Part shown: in pieces, positions 17,971 to 26,104 of the stretch
Layout of the letters: the number at the start of each line of letters is the position of its first letter
How positions within the stretch are numbered: position 1 is the first letter of the stretch
Assembly: GCA_947443645.1 (NCBI GenBank)
Contig: CANEXF010000008.1
Coordinates: 102,391 to 166,390, forward strand
DNA length: 64,000 nt
Reading direction: 5' to 3'
Source of the DNA: Comamonadaceae bacterium
GTDB lineage: Bacteria; Pseudomonadota; Gammaproteobacteria; Burkholderiales; Burkholderiaceae_C
Program-made: the position numbers and the translations under genes
Notes under the pieces: model-generated
The model's database searches: none
The model's input: only the letters and a program-made list of their open reading frames with translations
What the model was told of the DNA's origin: nothing

Positions 17971-19041
17971 ATGACGTCCCAAGCCTGCGAACACGCGCCC
18001 CTCATCATCGACATCGCGGGCCTGACCCTGAGCAAAGCCGACCGCCAGCGCCTCAAGCACCCGCTGACGGGCGGCATCATCCTGTTTGGCCGCAACTGGC
18101 AGGACCGCCAGCAACTCAGCGACTTGTGCGCTGCCATCAAGAGCATTCGCAAAGACCTGCTGATCTGCGTTGACCACGAAGGTGGCCGCGTGCAGCGCTT
18201 TCGCAACGACGGTTTCACGCATTTGCCGCCCATGAGCGCGCTGGGTGATTTGTGGATCAAGGATCAGCTGGCCGCGACCAATGCGGCGACGGCCTGCGGC
18301 TATGTGCTGGCCGCCGAGCTGCGCAGCTGCGGAGTCGATTTCAGCTTCACGCCGGTGCTGGACCTGAACTATGGTGAAAGCAGCGTCATTGGCGACCGCG
18401 CTTTTGGCCGCGACCCGCGCGTCGTGACCTTGCTTGCCAAAAGCCTGATGCACGGCCTGCTGCAGGCCGGCATGATGAACTGCGGCAAGCATTTTCCTGG
18501 TCACGGCTTCGTCAAGGCCGACTCGCACACCGACATCCCGGTGGACAGGCGCAGCCTCAAAGCCATTCTGGCCGACGACGCAGCGCCTTACGAATGGCTC
18601 AACACCACGCTGAGCAGCGTGATGCCAGCGCATGTGATCTACCCCAAGGTTGATGCCAGACCGGCCGGGTTTTCAGAAAAATGGCTGACCTACATCCTGC
18701 GCGGCCAGCTTGGCTTTGGCGGCGCGATTTTCAGCGACGACCTGAGTATGGCCGGCGCCCGCATGCTCGATGGCAAGCAGGTCAGCTACACCCAGGCCGC
18801 GGCCGCTGCGCTCAACGCCGGCTGCGACATGGTGCTGCTGTGCAACCAGTCGGTGGGCGATGGCAAGGCGGTCGATGAGCTGCTGGCCGGGCTGTCCGAG
18901 GCTTTGCTCAAAGGCCAGTGGGAAGCGCTCGAATCCAGCGAAATGCGTCGGCTCGACCTGCTGCCCGCAACGCCGGCCCATGAATGGGACGAGCTGATGC
19001 TGCACCCGGCCTACATGCACGCGATGGGACTGATTCCCTGA
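17971..19041 (+). CDS. nagZ: Beta-N-acetylhexosaminidase NagZ
   Basis: Cytoplasmic family 3 glycosidase that removes GlcNAc from recycled muropeptides. 356 residues. The GH3 signature region GKHFPGHG lies near residues 171-178 and is followed by the His-Asp element of NagZ (VKADSHTDIPV); the nucleophile Asp is in FSDDLSM near residue 254. DHEGGRVQRF is near 70-80. It is the last gene of the long + strand series that starts at fabD. Confidence 0.95.
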   Translation: MTSQACEHAPLIIDIAGLTLSKADRQRLKHPLTGGIILFGRNWQDRQQLSDLCAAIKSIRKDLLICVDHEGGRVQRFRNDGFTHLPPMSALGDLWIKDQLAATNAATACGYVLAAELRSCGVDFSFTPVLDLNYGESSVIGDRAFGRDPRVVTLLAKSLMHGLLQAGMMNCGKHFPGHGFVKADSHTDIPVDRRSLKAILADDAAPYEWLNTTLSSVMPAHVIYPKVDARPAGFSEKWLTYILRGQLGFGGAIFSDDLSMAGARMLDGKQVSYTQAAAAALNAGCDMVLLCNQSVGDGKAVDELLAGLSEALLKGQWEALESSEMRRLDLLPATPAHEWDELMLHPAYMHAMGLIP

Positions 19042-19070
19042 GGCCGTTTATGCGCCCGGCAGCGTTGACG

Positions 19071-19117
19071 TTGCTATTAATAGAATAGCTGCTTGCGCCC
19101 GTATACAGGGCGCCAGT
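19071..19117 (+). repeat. Family A hairpin repeat after nagZ
   Basis: TTGCTATTAATAGAATAGCT runs into a GCGCCC/GGGCGC stem (loop GTATACA). It belongs to the same family as 19784-19819 (reverse orientation), 24289, 34466 and the coding copies at 48350 and 54829. Confidence 0.65.
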
Positions 19118-19144
19118 CGGTTATTTGATACCTGAAAAACGCGC

Positions 19145-19651
19145 TCAGGCGGCGGGCCAGGCCAGTTTGCCCGCCGCATCCATATGCGTCAAGTAGACCC
19201 TCAGGTCAAACTCGTACTGGTGGTAGTTGGGCTCCATGTGGGTGCAGAGCTGGTAGAAGGCCTTGTCATGCCCTTTTTCCTTGATGTGGGCCAGCTCGTG
19301 CACCGTGATCATCTTCAGGAACTCTTCAGGCCCTTCCCTGAACAGCGTGGCCACGCGGATCTCGCGTTTGGCCTTGAGCTTGCTGCCCTGCACGCGTGAC
19401 ACCGTGGTGTGCGTGCCCAGCGCGTGGGAAATCACATGCAGCTTGCTGTCAAAAGCGATTTTGGACAGCGGCTCCGAGCTGCGCAAATACTCGCTTTTGA
19501 GCCCCATCACGTAGTCGTACAGCGCCTTGTCGGTCCGCACGCCGTGGGCGCGCGGGTATTTTTTAAGCAGCATGTCGCCCAGCTTGTCCTGATCCCGCAG
19601 TTGCCGCACCTGGATCTGCAGGCTGTCGGGGTAGGCGGAGAGGTATTTCAT
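19145..19651 (-). CDS. YgjP-like zinc metallopeptidase domain protein
   Basis: 168 residues from ATG 19651; the frame also opens at TTG 19678. The zinc motif HELAHIKEKGH (HExxH) lies near residues 117-127, followed by the third ligand region HDKAFYQLC. This fits the YgjP/WLM (DUF45) metallopeptidase-like family, whose substrate is generally unknown. It sits alone on the minus strand between two family A repeats and next to the integron remnant, so its link to either side is unclear. Confidence 0.75.
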   Translation of the reverse strand: MKYLSAYPDSLQIQVRQLRDQDKLGDMLLKKYPRAHGVRTDKALYDYVMGLKSEYLRSSEPLSKIAFDSKLHVISHALGTHTTVSRVQGSKLKAKREIRVATLFREGPEEFLKMITVHELAHIKEKGHDKAFYQLCTHMEPNYHQYEFDLRVYLTHMDAAGKLAWPAA

Positions 19652-19783
19652 GGTCGTGGTGGGGGCGGGCGCGTGCAAGCCTGGATTTTAGTCCAGTGCC
19701 TGAGGCTTGCCGAGTTTGCTTCATGAACACAGCGGCTGTTGCGGCGCCGCAGTTTATACATAAAAACAGGCTGTAGCACATTG

Positions 19784-19819
19784 GATACGGGCGTAAGCAG
19801 CTACCGAATTAATAGCGAA
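19784..19819 (-). repeat. Family A half-element abutting the integrase remnant
   Basis: Read on the minus strand it gives TCGCTATTAATTCGGTAGCT followed by GCTTACGCCCGTAT, closely matching 19071-19105. It touches the stop codon of the integrase remnant (19820), so a repeat copy marks the outer edge of the integron. Confidence 0.6.
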
Positions 19820-20123
19820 TCAGGCGCCTAATATGTACAGCGGGCTGGCCGTGCCGCCTGCGGCGACCTTGAGCACATGGGTGTCAATCATGGTGGTGCT
19901 CACGTCAGAGTGGCCCAGCAGTTCCTGCACCATGTGGATACACATAAAGCTTCTCGGTGCTCAAACTATTGTGCAGATGCCGAATCCGCTCCCGGACCTG
20001 GTCGAGCAAGCGGATTGATTGCAACGGAGGGTGAGCGGTTTCCTCGCAGTATTTATAGCAGTACAAAAATGCGCTATAAATGTCACAAAACCAATAAATA
20101 AGAGTGTATCGGGAGGTTTCCAT
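19820..20123 (-). pseudogene. intI: Internally deleted integron integrase (intI remnant)
   Basis: Two pieces of an IntI-type tyrosine recombinase lie back to back in different frames. The N-terminal piece (minus strand, ending near 19940) reads [18 protein letters not shown] then STEKLYVY, matching the IntI start. The C-terminal piece (ATG 19933 to stop 19820) reads [20 protein letters not shown]. The central 250 or so residues, with the catalytic Arg-Lys-His-Arg set, are gone; the nucleophile Tyr of TTMIYTHVL is Asp. The piece order and strand are those of a normal integron, with the N-terminus facing the cassettes. Confidence 0.85.
20052..20080 (+). promoter_or_regulatory. Candidate cassette promoter (Pc-like)
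   Basis: TTTATA (20052-20057), 17 bases, TATAAA (20075-20080), pointing at the cassettes from within or just before the intI start, the usual place of a cassette promoter. The match to consensus is moderate. Confidence 0.35.
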
Positions 20124-20186
20124 GTCCGAGTTAAACCGCAGCCGCCAAGTTAAAACGCAGGTTTTGCGGCATACATTACGTTAGGT
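20124..20186 (+). other. attI-like recombination region
   Basis: The stretch between the intI remnant and the first cassette ends in ACGTTAGGT; the crossover would fall between G20180 and T20181. It contains short inverted elements (CCGCAGCCGCC, GTTTTGCGGC). The following cassette begins TTAGGTGT. Confidence 0.6.
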
Positions 20187-20192
20187 GTTCCG

Positions 20193-20675
20193 ATGAGCAA
20201 TGACCCTCGACACGACGATTGGCTTGAAACCTATAAGTCCCTCATCACGCTATCGACTGAGGGCTTTAAGTTTTGTGCCTTGGCTAATGGCGGTGCTGCC
20301 GTAGCAATCCTCGCCTACCTTGGAAACGTAGTTGGAAAAGAGTTTGCTCCCCCAGACATGAGTTGCCCTATGGCCAGTTTCTTGGCCGGGCTGGTTTTTT
20401 GTGGTGCAACAATGCTCTTTGCTTACTTCAACCAATTAAGCCGCCTCAACCGTCTTTCCCGACGTGAAGACCCAAGCAAAGATTGGCGCCTTTGGATCGC
20501 CATAGTGCTGTTTATTTCCAGTCTATCTGCATTTGCGTTTGGCTCATGGAAGGCTGTGGTCGCATTCCAGCAATTCACACCTAACACTTCGGTCGAGAGG
20601 GACCGCCCAACGGCTGCGCCGTCCGGTGCCCTCCGCAGCTCCGCTGCTCCGTCGGCCCCTCACGTCAAACGTTAG
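20193..20675 (+). CDS. Cassette 1: small membrane protein of unknown function
   Basis: 160 residues from ATG 20193, twelve bases after the attI junction. Three hydrophobic segments (near residues 25-48, 60-82 and 96-122) predict an inner-membrane protein. The last 30 or so residues (from about TSVERDR) are coded by the attC site itself, as often happens in cassettes, so they may not be functional. No family recognised. There is no clear ribosome site, so expression would depend on the upstream promoter. Confidence 0.65.
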   Translation: MSNDPRHDDWLETYKSLITLSTEGFKFCALANGGAAVAILAYLGNVVGKEFAPPDMSCPMASFLAGLVFCGATMLFAYFNQLSRLNRLSRREDPSKDWRLWIAIVLFISSLSAFAFGSWKAVVAFQQFTPNTSVERDRPTAAPSGALRSSAAPSAPHVKR

Positions 20676-20677
20676 CC
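20579..20677 (+). repeat. attC site of cassette 1
   Basis: Begins ACCTAAC (R'' form, 20579-20585) and ends GTTAGCC (20671-20677), about 99 bases, with internal hairpin potential. The R'' box pairs with the start of the same cassette (GTTAGGTGT at 20180), as expected for a cassette that once closed into a circle. Confidence 0.85.
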
Positions 20678-20683
20678 CTCACG

Positions 20684-21058
20684 ATGAAGCGCCTTCTCGC
20701 CTCAATATCAGTATTCTTTTCTTTGGCGGTTTCTGCCAGCGAGTGTCCGGGAGGTGCTCCGTCGACAGAGGGCTGTCAGAAGCTCCTCTTGCCCCTTGAG
20801 AGGCGACTGGCTGTGGCAGAAAAGGCGGCAGAACTCAAACTTTCAGAGTCCCTTCGCGACAATGGACCGGAATACGTGAGCGAAGCGGTGAAGGCGCTGC
20901 GCGAGAGCAATCAAGCTTGGCGAAAGCTCAGAGATTCGGAATGCTGGTATCAGGCGCTCAAGGACGGCATGAGTATGTCTCCGGACTACGCAAGTCCCGT
21001 TGCGGCTGCGTGTAAGGTTGATCGCACTCGGGATCGCATTTCATGGATGGTCAAATGA
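20684..21058 (+). CDS. Cassette 2: LprI-like secreted protein
   Basis: 124 residues. A signal peptide (MKRLLASISVFFSLAVSAS) precedes a mature part with the pattern of the LprI/DUF1311 lysozyme-inhibitor-like family: helical LERRLAVAEKAAELKL, then ALRESNQAWRKLRDSECW and a second Cys in AACKVDRTRDRISWM. Members are periplasmic and some inhibit host lysozyme; the role of this one is inference. The start is seven bases after the attC of cassette 1, and the stop touches its own attC. Confidence 0.7.
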   Translation: MKRLLASISVFFSLAVSASECPGGAPSTEGCQKLLLPLERRLAVAEKAAELKLSESLRDNGPEYVSEAVKALRESNQAWRKLRDSECWYQALKDGMSMSPDYASPVAAACKVDRTRDRISWMVK

Positions 21059-21059
21059 G

Positions 21060-21161
21060 GGCTAACAGGTTCGTCGATTGGACCCACAACTGCAGGATGC
21101 GCTCCTGCCATTCTTCACAACAGAGTGCGCCGTTGTGGGCCACTCACGGCCAACGTTAGAA
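21060..21161 (+). repeat. attC site of cassette 2
   Basis: Begins GGCTAAC (21060-21066) and ends GTTAGAA (21155-21161). The start box GAGGGCTAAC is the exact complement of the cassette start GTTAGCCCTC (20671-20680). CCCACAAC and GTTGTGGG inside can pair. Confidence 0.85.
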
Positions 21162-21211
21162 GCCATATTTGGCTGGAAGTTTGATGCCAATTAAGGTATA
21201 TTTTCTATACT

Positions 21212-21475
21212 ATGAGTCCCTTCGAATTCGACACTGCGAAGAGCGAGTCCAATCGCGCGAAACATGGCATCGATTTCGTTGAGGCCCAAAGCCTTTGGAA
21301 TGACCCGATGCTGCTTGAGATTCCAGCAAAGACAGAAGATGAGCCGCGATATCTGGTGATTGGGTCAATTGATGGGAAACACTGGTCAGCCGTCATTACC
21401 TATCGTGGGTCCAATATCCGATTGATATCCGTGCGTCGTGCACGCACAGAAGAGGTGGCACTTTATGAAAGCTAA
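21212..21475 (+). CDS. brnT: Cassette 3: BrnT-type toxin
   Basis: 87 residues. FEFDTAKSESNRAKHGIDF is the BrnT N-terminal pattern (D-x-x-K-x-x-x-N-x-x-KHGI/VSF), and the end RLISVRRARTEEVALYE matches the family's R-I/L-I-S-x-R-x-A core. BrnT toxins are small RNases that stop translation and are held by BrnA. The gene overlaps brnA by 11 bases. TATA-rich DNA (21197-21211) directly before the ATG may hold a promoter or BrnA operator. Confidence 0.88.
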   Translation: MSPFEFDTAKSESNRAKHGIDFVEAQSLWNDPMLLEIPAKTEDEPRYLVIGSIDGKHWSAVITYRGSNIRLISVRRARTEEVALYES

Positions 21476-21734
21476 AAAATTCGAGCAACAGTTTGACGAC
21501 GGCCTCGACATCACGGCTTCGTTGGACCTGTCTAAATCCAAGCGCGTGCTGCAGGAGCAGAAAAGGGTGAATGTCGATTTTCCAACTTGGATGATTGACT
21601 CACTTGATCGTGAAGCGAGCAAGCTAGGGGTTACAAGACAATCTGTGATTAAAGTCTGGCTTGCTGAGCGTCTTGAGGCGACTACTTCTAACTTGCCGTT
21701 CCAACGCACGCGCGCAGGTGCCTCGCGCCGCTGA
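21465..21734 (+). CDS. brnA: Cassette 3: BrnA-type antitoxin
   Basis: 89 residues from ATG 21465, overlapping brnT by 11 bases; a longer upstream frame is inside brnT. The C-terminal half is a ribbon-helix-helix DNA-binding region (RVNVDFPTWMIDSLDREASK, GVTRQSVIKVWLAERL). The last residues (from about TTSNLPF) are coded by the attC site. The antitoxin follows the toxin, the usual BrnTA order. It should bind BrnT and repress its own promoter. Confidence 0.85.
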   Translation: MKAKKFEQQFDDGLDITASLDLSKSKRVLQEQKRVNVDFPTWMIDSLDREASKLGVTRQSVIKVWLAERLEATTSNLPFQRTRAGASRR

Positions 21735-21748
21735 ACTTCACGTTAAAC
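21686..21748 (+). repeat. attC site of cassette 3
   Basis: Starts TTCTAAC (21686-21692) and ends GTTAAAC (21742-21748), 63 bases. ACTTCTAAC complements the cassette start GTTAGAAG (21155-21162) apart from the last base. It is shorter than the other two but within the known attC size range. Confidence 0.8.
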
Positions 21749-21884
21749 CATTACGTCACTGCCAGTTCGGCACGGTCAACGTGCACACCCAAGGTCGTCT
21801 CGCCGCTTCGCCGCGTCTTTACTTGGGCGCCGCTTACGCCCGACCTAACATTCTGTCCAAGCAACTACCAGCGGGTAAGGGGGC
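21749..21884. other. Cassette remnant before lysS, no gene seen
   Basis: The sequence after the last attC begins TTAAACC, the start of another cassette, but holds no open frame. GACCTAAC at 21841-21848 looks like the first box of a further attC that has lost its other end. The lysS stop follows at 21885. A deletion has probably removed the rest of the cassette array. Confidence 0.5.
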
Positions 21885-23426
21885 TCAAACTTCGCGGCGC
21901 AGCGCCGGGAACAAAATCACGTCGCGAATGCTGGGGCTGTCGGTCAGCAGCATCATCAGGCGGTCTATGCCCACGCCGCAGCCACCAGTAGGCGGCATGC
22001 CGTATTCCAGCGCGCGAATGAAGTCGTGGTCGTAGAACATGGCTTCGTCGTCACCGCTGTCCTTGGCGGCCACCTGGGCGTTAAAGCGTGCAGCCTGCTC
22101 TTCGGCATCATTGAGCTCGCTAAAGCCGTTGCCGAATTCACGACCGGTGATGTAGAGCTCAAAGCGCTCCGTCACTTCAGGCCGGCTGTCATTGGCGCGC
22201 GCCAGCGGCGAGATCTCGGTCGGGTGTTCCATGATGAAGGTCGGCTGCCAGAGCTTGTCTTCAACCGTTTCCTCAAAGTACATGACCTGCAGGCTGGCCA
22301 GCGAGCGTGTTGACAGGCGGTTTTTCTCTTCATTGAAGCCGAGCTTTTTCAGGGCATCGGTCAGCCACACGGCGTCGTCAACGCCCTTGCCGGCGTCGCT
22401 GTGCTTGAGGATGGCTTCACGAATCGTCAGGCGTTCAAAGGCCGGCGCCAGGTCAACGGGCTTGCCGCCGTAGCTCAGTTGCAGCGAGCCGGCCACCTTT
22501 TGCGCGGCATCCCGAATCAGCGCTTCGGTGAAGCTCATCAGATCGGTGTAGTTCCACCAGGCCGCGTAGAACTCCATCATGGTGAACTCGGGGTTGTGGC
22601 GTACGCTGATGCCTTCGTTGCGGTAGCTGCGGTTGATCTCGAACACGCGCTCAAAACCGCCAACAATCAGGCGCTTGAGGTAGAGCTCGGGCGCGATGCG
22701 CAAAAACATCTCCTGGTCCAGCGCGTTGTGGTGCGTCTTGAAGGGCTTGGCGTTGGCGCCGCCAGGAATCGGGTGCAGCATGGGGGTTTCGACTTCAAGA
22801 AAGTCGTTGGCCACCATGAATTCGCGAATGCTGGTCACGGCCTTGCTGCGCGACATGAAGCGCTTGCGGGCCGCCTCGTCCATGATCAGGTCCACATAGC
22901 GCTGGCGGTATTTGACTTCCTGGTCGGCCATGCCGTGGAATTTGTCGGGCAGGGGACGCAGGCTCTTGGTCACCAGCCGGATGGCGGTGGCATGAATCGA
23001 CAGTTCGCCGGTCTTGGTTTTGAACAAGGTGCCGCTGGCTTCAACGATGTCGCCCAGGTCCCAGTGCTTGAAGGCGTTGTGCAGCTCTTCGCCCACGCCT
23101 TCGTTGTTGATGTAGACCTGAATGCGCCCGCCTGAGGGGCCGAACGATGCGTCCTGCAGCGTTGCAAAGCTGGCCTTGCCCATGACCCGCTTGAGCATCA
23201 TGCGGCCGGCGACGTTGACCTTGACGGCCAGGGGCTCGAGCTCTTCCTTGCTTTTGCTGTCGTACTGCGCGAACAAGGCCTCGGCCCGGTGCTCGGGCTT
23301 GATGTCATTAGGAAAGGCGATGCCGGCTGCGCGCAGCGCCTTGAGCTTTTCGCGCCGCTCAATGATGAGCTGGTTTTCATCCTGGGGTGCGGGTGCGGCT
23401 GGCGCGGTGTTGTGGGCAGTAGTCAT
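21885..23426 (-). CDS. lysS: Lysyl-tRNA synthetase, class II
   Basis: Charges tRNA-Lys. 513 residues from ATG 23426; the frame opens earlier but the family length and start fit 23426. The N-terminal OB-fold anticodon domain ([20 protein letters not shown]) is followed by class II motifs: [11 protein letters not shown] region, motif 2 [20 protein letters not shown], and motif 3 [12 protein letters not shown] near the C-terminus. Its 3' end faces the integron remnant at 136 bases. Confidence 0.97.
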   Translation of the reverse strand: MTTAHNTAPAAPAPQDENQLIIERREKLKALRAAGIAFPNDIKPEHRAEALFAQYDSKSKEELEPLAVKVNVAGRMMLKRVMGKASFATLQDASFGPSGGRIQVYINNEGVGEELHNAFKHWDLGDIVEASGTLFKTKTGELSIHATAIRLVTKSLRPLPDKFHGMADQEVKYRQRYVDLIMDEAARKRFMSRSKAVTSIREFMVANDFLEVETPMLHPIPGGANAKPFKTHHNALDQEMFLRIAPELYLKRLIVGGFERVFEINRSYRNEGISVRHNPEFTMMEFYAAWWNYTDLMSFTEALIRDAAQKVAGSLQLSYGGKPVDLAPAFERLTIREAILKHSDAGKGVDDAVWLTDALKKLGFNEEKNRLSTRSLASLQVMYFEETVEDKLWQPTFIMEHPTEISPLARANDSRPEVTERFELYITGREFGNGFSELNDAEEQAARFNAQVAAKDSGDDEAMFYDHDFIRALEYGMPPTGGCGVGIDRLMMLLTDSPSIRDVILFPALRREV

Positions 23427-23566
23427 GGTCAAAAAGTTAGGGTGCACGAACGCAAGCGCAGCGGTCAGCGGCGACGCACTTAAAAGCGCCAAAGCAGTGA
23501 TTTTAGGTTTTTAACAGGCCGATTTACCGGCCTGCGAGTCACAGGCCCAGATTTATGCCCGGCAGT

Positions 23567-24226
23567 TCAGAGCGCAATCCCGGTGCGCTCCAGAATATCG
23601 CTGACCAGTTCAAGTCTGACCAGGGGGTTGTCCAGCGCCATCAGGCGCTGCTTGAGCTCCACCGGAATCGGCAGCAGCTCGCACCATCGGTTGGCGACCC
23701 AGCCGCAGTCGTCGAGCCGGTAGGGCGCGAGCAGCGGCATTTGCTCGCCAGGGATCTCGCGCTCCTGCAGGCTTTTGATCAGCTTGCCGAGTGCGTTGGC
23801 ACTGGCCTGAAGGTCATCTGGCACCTTGACGTCCATATCGCCTTCCAGGCGGGTCACGTCAGCTGTCCACAGGCCGTGCTTGAGCTTTTCGCGGCTGGAT
23901 ATCTCAAAGCGTTGCATGCCCTCGCAGCGAATCACCATCAAGCCGGGCTGCGGTACTGAAAACTCAGTGATGTGCGCCAGCGTTCCAACCGAGCTGAAAA
24001 CCTCCTGGGCAAAACCGTCGCCGCTGGGCTGGCCAGTGTCGGCCTTGCGCACCTCCGAGCCCTGGACCAGGGACACCACGCCAAAAGGTGCGCCGGTTTT
24101 GTGGCACTTGCCAATCATGTCGAGGTAGCGGACTTCAAAAATCCGCAAAGGCAGCAGGCCGCCTGGATAAAGCACCGTGCCCAGAGGAAACAAGGGCAGT
24201 GAATACAGCTTGAGCGCGTCAGACAA
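23567..24226 (-). CDS. LON-substrate-binding-domain protein
   Basis: 219 residues from TTG 24226, with GAGGCAG about eight bases upstream. The whole protein is the N-terminal substrate-binding domain of Lon without ATPase or protease parts (LPLFPLGTVLYPGGLLPLRI, FEVRYLDMI, PLVRLELVSDILE). Such stand-alone domains are common in betaproteobacteria and their job is unknown. It lies between accD and lysS, all on the minus strand. Confidence 0.85.
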   Translation of the reverse strand: MSDALKLYSLPLFPLGTVLYPGGLLPLRIFEVRYLDMIGKCHKTGAPFGVVSLVQGSEVRKADTGQPSGDGFAQEVFSSVGTLAHITEFSVPQPGLMVIRCEGMQRFEISSREKLKHGLWTADVTRLEGDMDVKVPDDLQASANALGKLIKSLQEREIPGEQMPLLAPYRLDDCGWVANRWCELLPIPVELKQRLMALDNPLVRLELVSDILERTGIAL

Positions 24227-24288
24227 TTGAAACTGCCTCGGTTAAATCTGGTTAAACCAGTCTGATATTGTGCAGGCCCTTGTCCGAC

Positions 24289-24323
24289 GGGCGCTGGCAG
24301 CTATCAATTAAATAGTATTCAAA
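24289..24323 (-). repeat. Family A repeat between accD and the LON-domain gene
   Basis: GGGCGCTGGCAGCTATCAAT plus TAAATAGTATT carries the AGCTAT and GGGCGC elements of family A in the orientation opposite to 19071. The 24227-24346 gap holds no gene. Confidence 0.55.
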
Positions 24324-24346
24324 GCCATCCAGGCCGCTGGCCTTGC

Positions 24347-25219
24347 TCAGGCAACCGCGTCTGCGGGCTGTTTGAGCAGCATGGCCAGCGCGCTGGCGAT
24401 GGTTTTGCGCAGCTCACGGCGGTCGCAGATAAAGTCGACCGCGCCCTTGGTTTGTAGGAATTCCGCGCGCTGAAAGCCTTCAGGCAATGTCACCCGGACG
24501 GTGGATTCGATCACCCTTGGTCCGGCAAACCCGATCAGCGCCTTGGGCTCGGCCACCACGATATCGCCAAGAAAGGCAAAACCTGCGCTCACGCCGCCCA
24601 TGGTCGGGTCGGTCAGTACGCTGATATAGGGCAGGCCTTTTTTTGCCAGACGTGTGAGTGAGGCATTGGTTTTTGCCATTTGCATCAGGCTCAGCAGACC
24701 TTCTTGCATGCGCGCGCCGCCGGTCGCGGTAAAGCAGATGAAGGGAACCTTTTGTTCAATGGCGGCGTGAACGCCGCGCACAAAACGTTCGCCGACGACG
24801 CTGCCCATGCTGCCGCCCATGAAGTCGAATTCAAAGCAGCATGCGACCACGGCAATGCTGTGCACTGCGCCGCCCATGACGATCAGGGCATCGGTTTCCC
24901 CGGTGTTCTCAAGCGCTTCCTTGAGGCGCTCAGGGTATTTCCGGCTGTCCTTGAACTTGAGCGGATCGATTGGCAGCACTTCCTGGCCGAGTTCGTAGCG
25001 GCCCTCGGCATCGAGAAACGCATCGAGTCGGGCGCGGGCACCAATGCGGTGGTGGTGGCTGCATTGCGGGCAAACGTTCTGGTTTTTTTCCAGGTCGGTT
25101 TTGTACAGGACGGCCTCGCAGCTGGGGCATTTGATCCACAGTCCTTCGGGCACGCTGCGGCGCTCGGTCGGGTCTGTGGGTGTGATTTTTGGCGGAAGGA
25201 GTTTTTCTAACCAAGACAT
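24347..25219 (-). CDS. accD: Acetyl-CoA carboxylase carboxyltransferase subunit beta
   Basis: Forms malonyl-CoA together with AccA. 290 residues. A four-Cys zinc ribbon (Cys31, Cys34, Cys50, Cys53) lies near the N-terminus. The crotonase-fold core includes [20 protein letters not shown] and [11 protein letters not shown]. It follows trpA, the standard trpFBA-accD order of betaproteobacteria. Its product feeds FabD, encoded 20 kb away in this window. Confidence 0.97.
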   Translation of the reverse strand: MSWLEKLLPPKITPTDPTERRSVPEGLWIKCPSCEAVLYKTDLEKNQNVCPQCSHHHRIGARARLDAFLDAEGRYELGQEVLPIDPLKFKDSRKYPERLKEALENTGETDALIVMGGAVHSIAVVACCFEFDFMGGSMGSVVGERFVRGVHAAIEQKVPFICFTATGGARMQEGLLSLMQMAKTNASLTRLAKKGLPYISVLTDPTMGGVSAGFAFLGDIVVAEPKALIGFAGPRVIESTVRVTLPEGFQRAEFLQTKGAVDFICDRRELRKTIASALAMLLKQPADAVA

Positions 25220-25297
25220 GGATTGAATTCCTCGTTGACTTGCGGGCTGACTTGCTGATGTTGACGGGATTATGCGCTGCGCTCAGGACTGAAAAAC

Positions 25298-26104
25298 TCA
25301 GTCCAGAGCAGCCCGGATTTCTTTGAGAAAGTCGTGGGCTAGCGCCACCACCTTGTCACGGGGCTGGTTGTCTATGAGCTGAATGATCTTGCTGCCAATG
25401 ACCACGGCATCGGCCACCTTGCCGACGGCTTTGGCGGTCGTGGCGTCACGGATGCCAAAGCCAACGCCCACGGGGACGTTCACATGCGCGCGAATGCGCG
25501 GCAGCATGGCTTCGACGGCGGCTGTGTCCAGATTGCCAGCGCCGGTGACGCCCTTGAGCGATACGTAATAGACATAACCGCTGGCCACACGTGCGACCTG
25601 CGCCATGCGCTCGGAGGTAGAGGTGGGCGCGAGCAGGAATATCAGGTCCATGTTGCTGGCGCGCAGTTTGGCGGCGAAATCTTCGCATTCTTCTGGCGGG
25701 TAGTCGACGATCAGCATGCCGTCCACGCCGGCTTTGGAGGCCTCGCGTATGAAGCTGCCCTGGCCGTGCATGATGTCATAGCGCTCCACCGGGTTGGCGT
25801 AGCCCATCAGTACCACCGGTGTGCTGTTGTCCTGCAGGCGAAAGGCCTGGACCATGTCCAAGACCTTGGCCAGACCAATGCCCATGGACAGCGCTTTTTC
25901 GCCGGCTTTCTGGATCACCGGGCCGTCCGCGCTTGGATCGGAAAAGGGAATGCCGAGCTCAATCACATCGGCACCGGCCGAGACCATGCCGTGCATCAGC
26001 TCTGGCGTGATGTCTGCAAACGGGAAACCGGCGGTGACGTAAGGAATCAGGGCCGTGCGGCCCTGTGCCTTCAGGCTGGAAAAGGTGGCTTGGATACGGC
26101 TCAT
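25298..26104 (-). CDS. trpA: Tryptophan synthase alpha chain
   Basis: Cleaves indole-3-glycerol phosphate to indole, which is channelled to TrpB. 268 residues. Catalytic Glu49 ([11 protein letters not shown]) and Asp60 (SADGP) are at the positions known from enteric TrpA. LKGVTGAG and GFGIRD phosphate-binding loops are present. The ATG overlaps the end of trpB by four bases. Confidence 0.97.
   Translation of the reverse strand: MSRIQATFSSLKAQGRTALIPYVTAGFPFADITPELMHGMVSAGADVIELGIPFSDPSADGPVIQKAGEKALSMGIGLAKVLDMVQAFRLQDNSTPVVLMGYANPVERYDIMHGQGSFIREASKAGVDGMLIVDYPPEECEDFAAKLRASNMDLIFLLAPTSTSERMAQVARVASGYVYYVSLKGVTGAGNLDTAAVEAMLPRIRAHVNVPVGVGFGIRDATTAKAVGKVADAVVIGSKIIQLIDNQPRDKVVALAHDFLKEIRAALD

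Noticed and set aside
19833..20018. 61-codon + strand frame upstream of the cassettes
   Set aside because: It is antisense to the intI C-terminal remnant, which gives the meaningful peptide.
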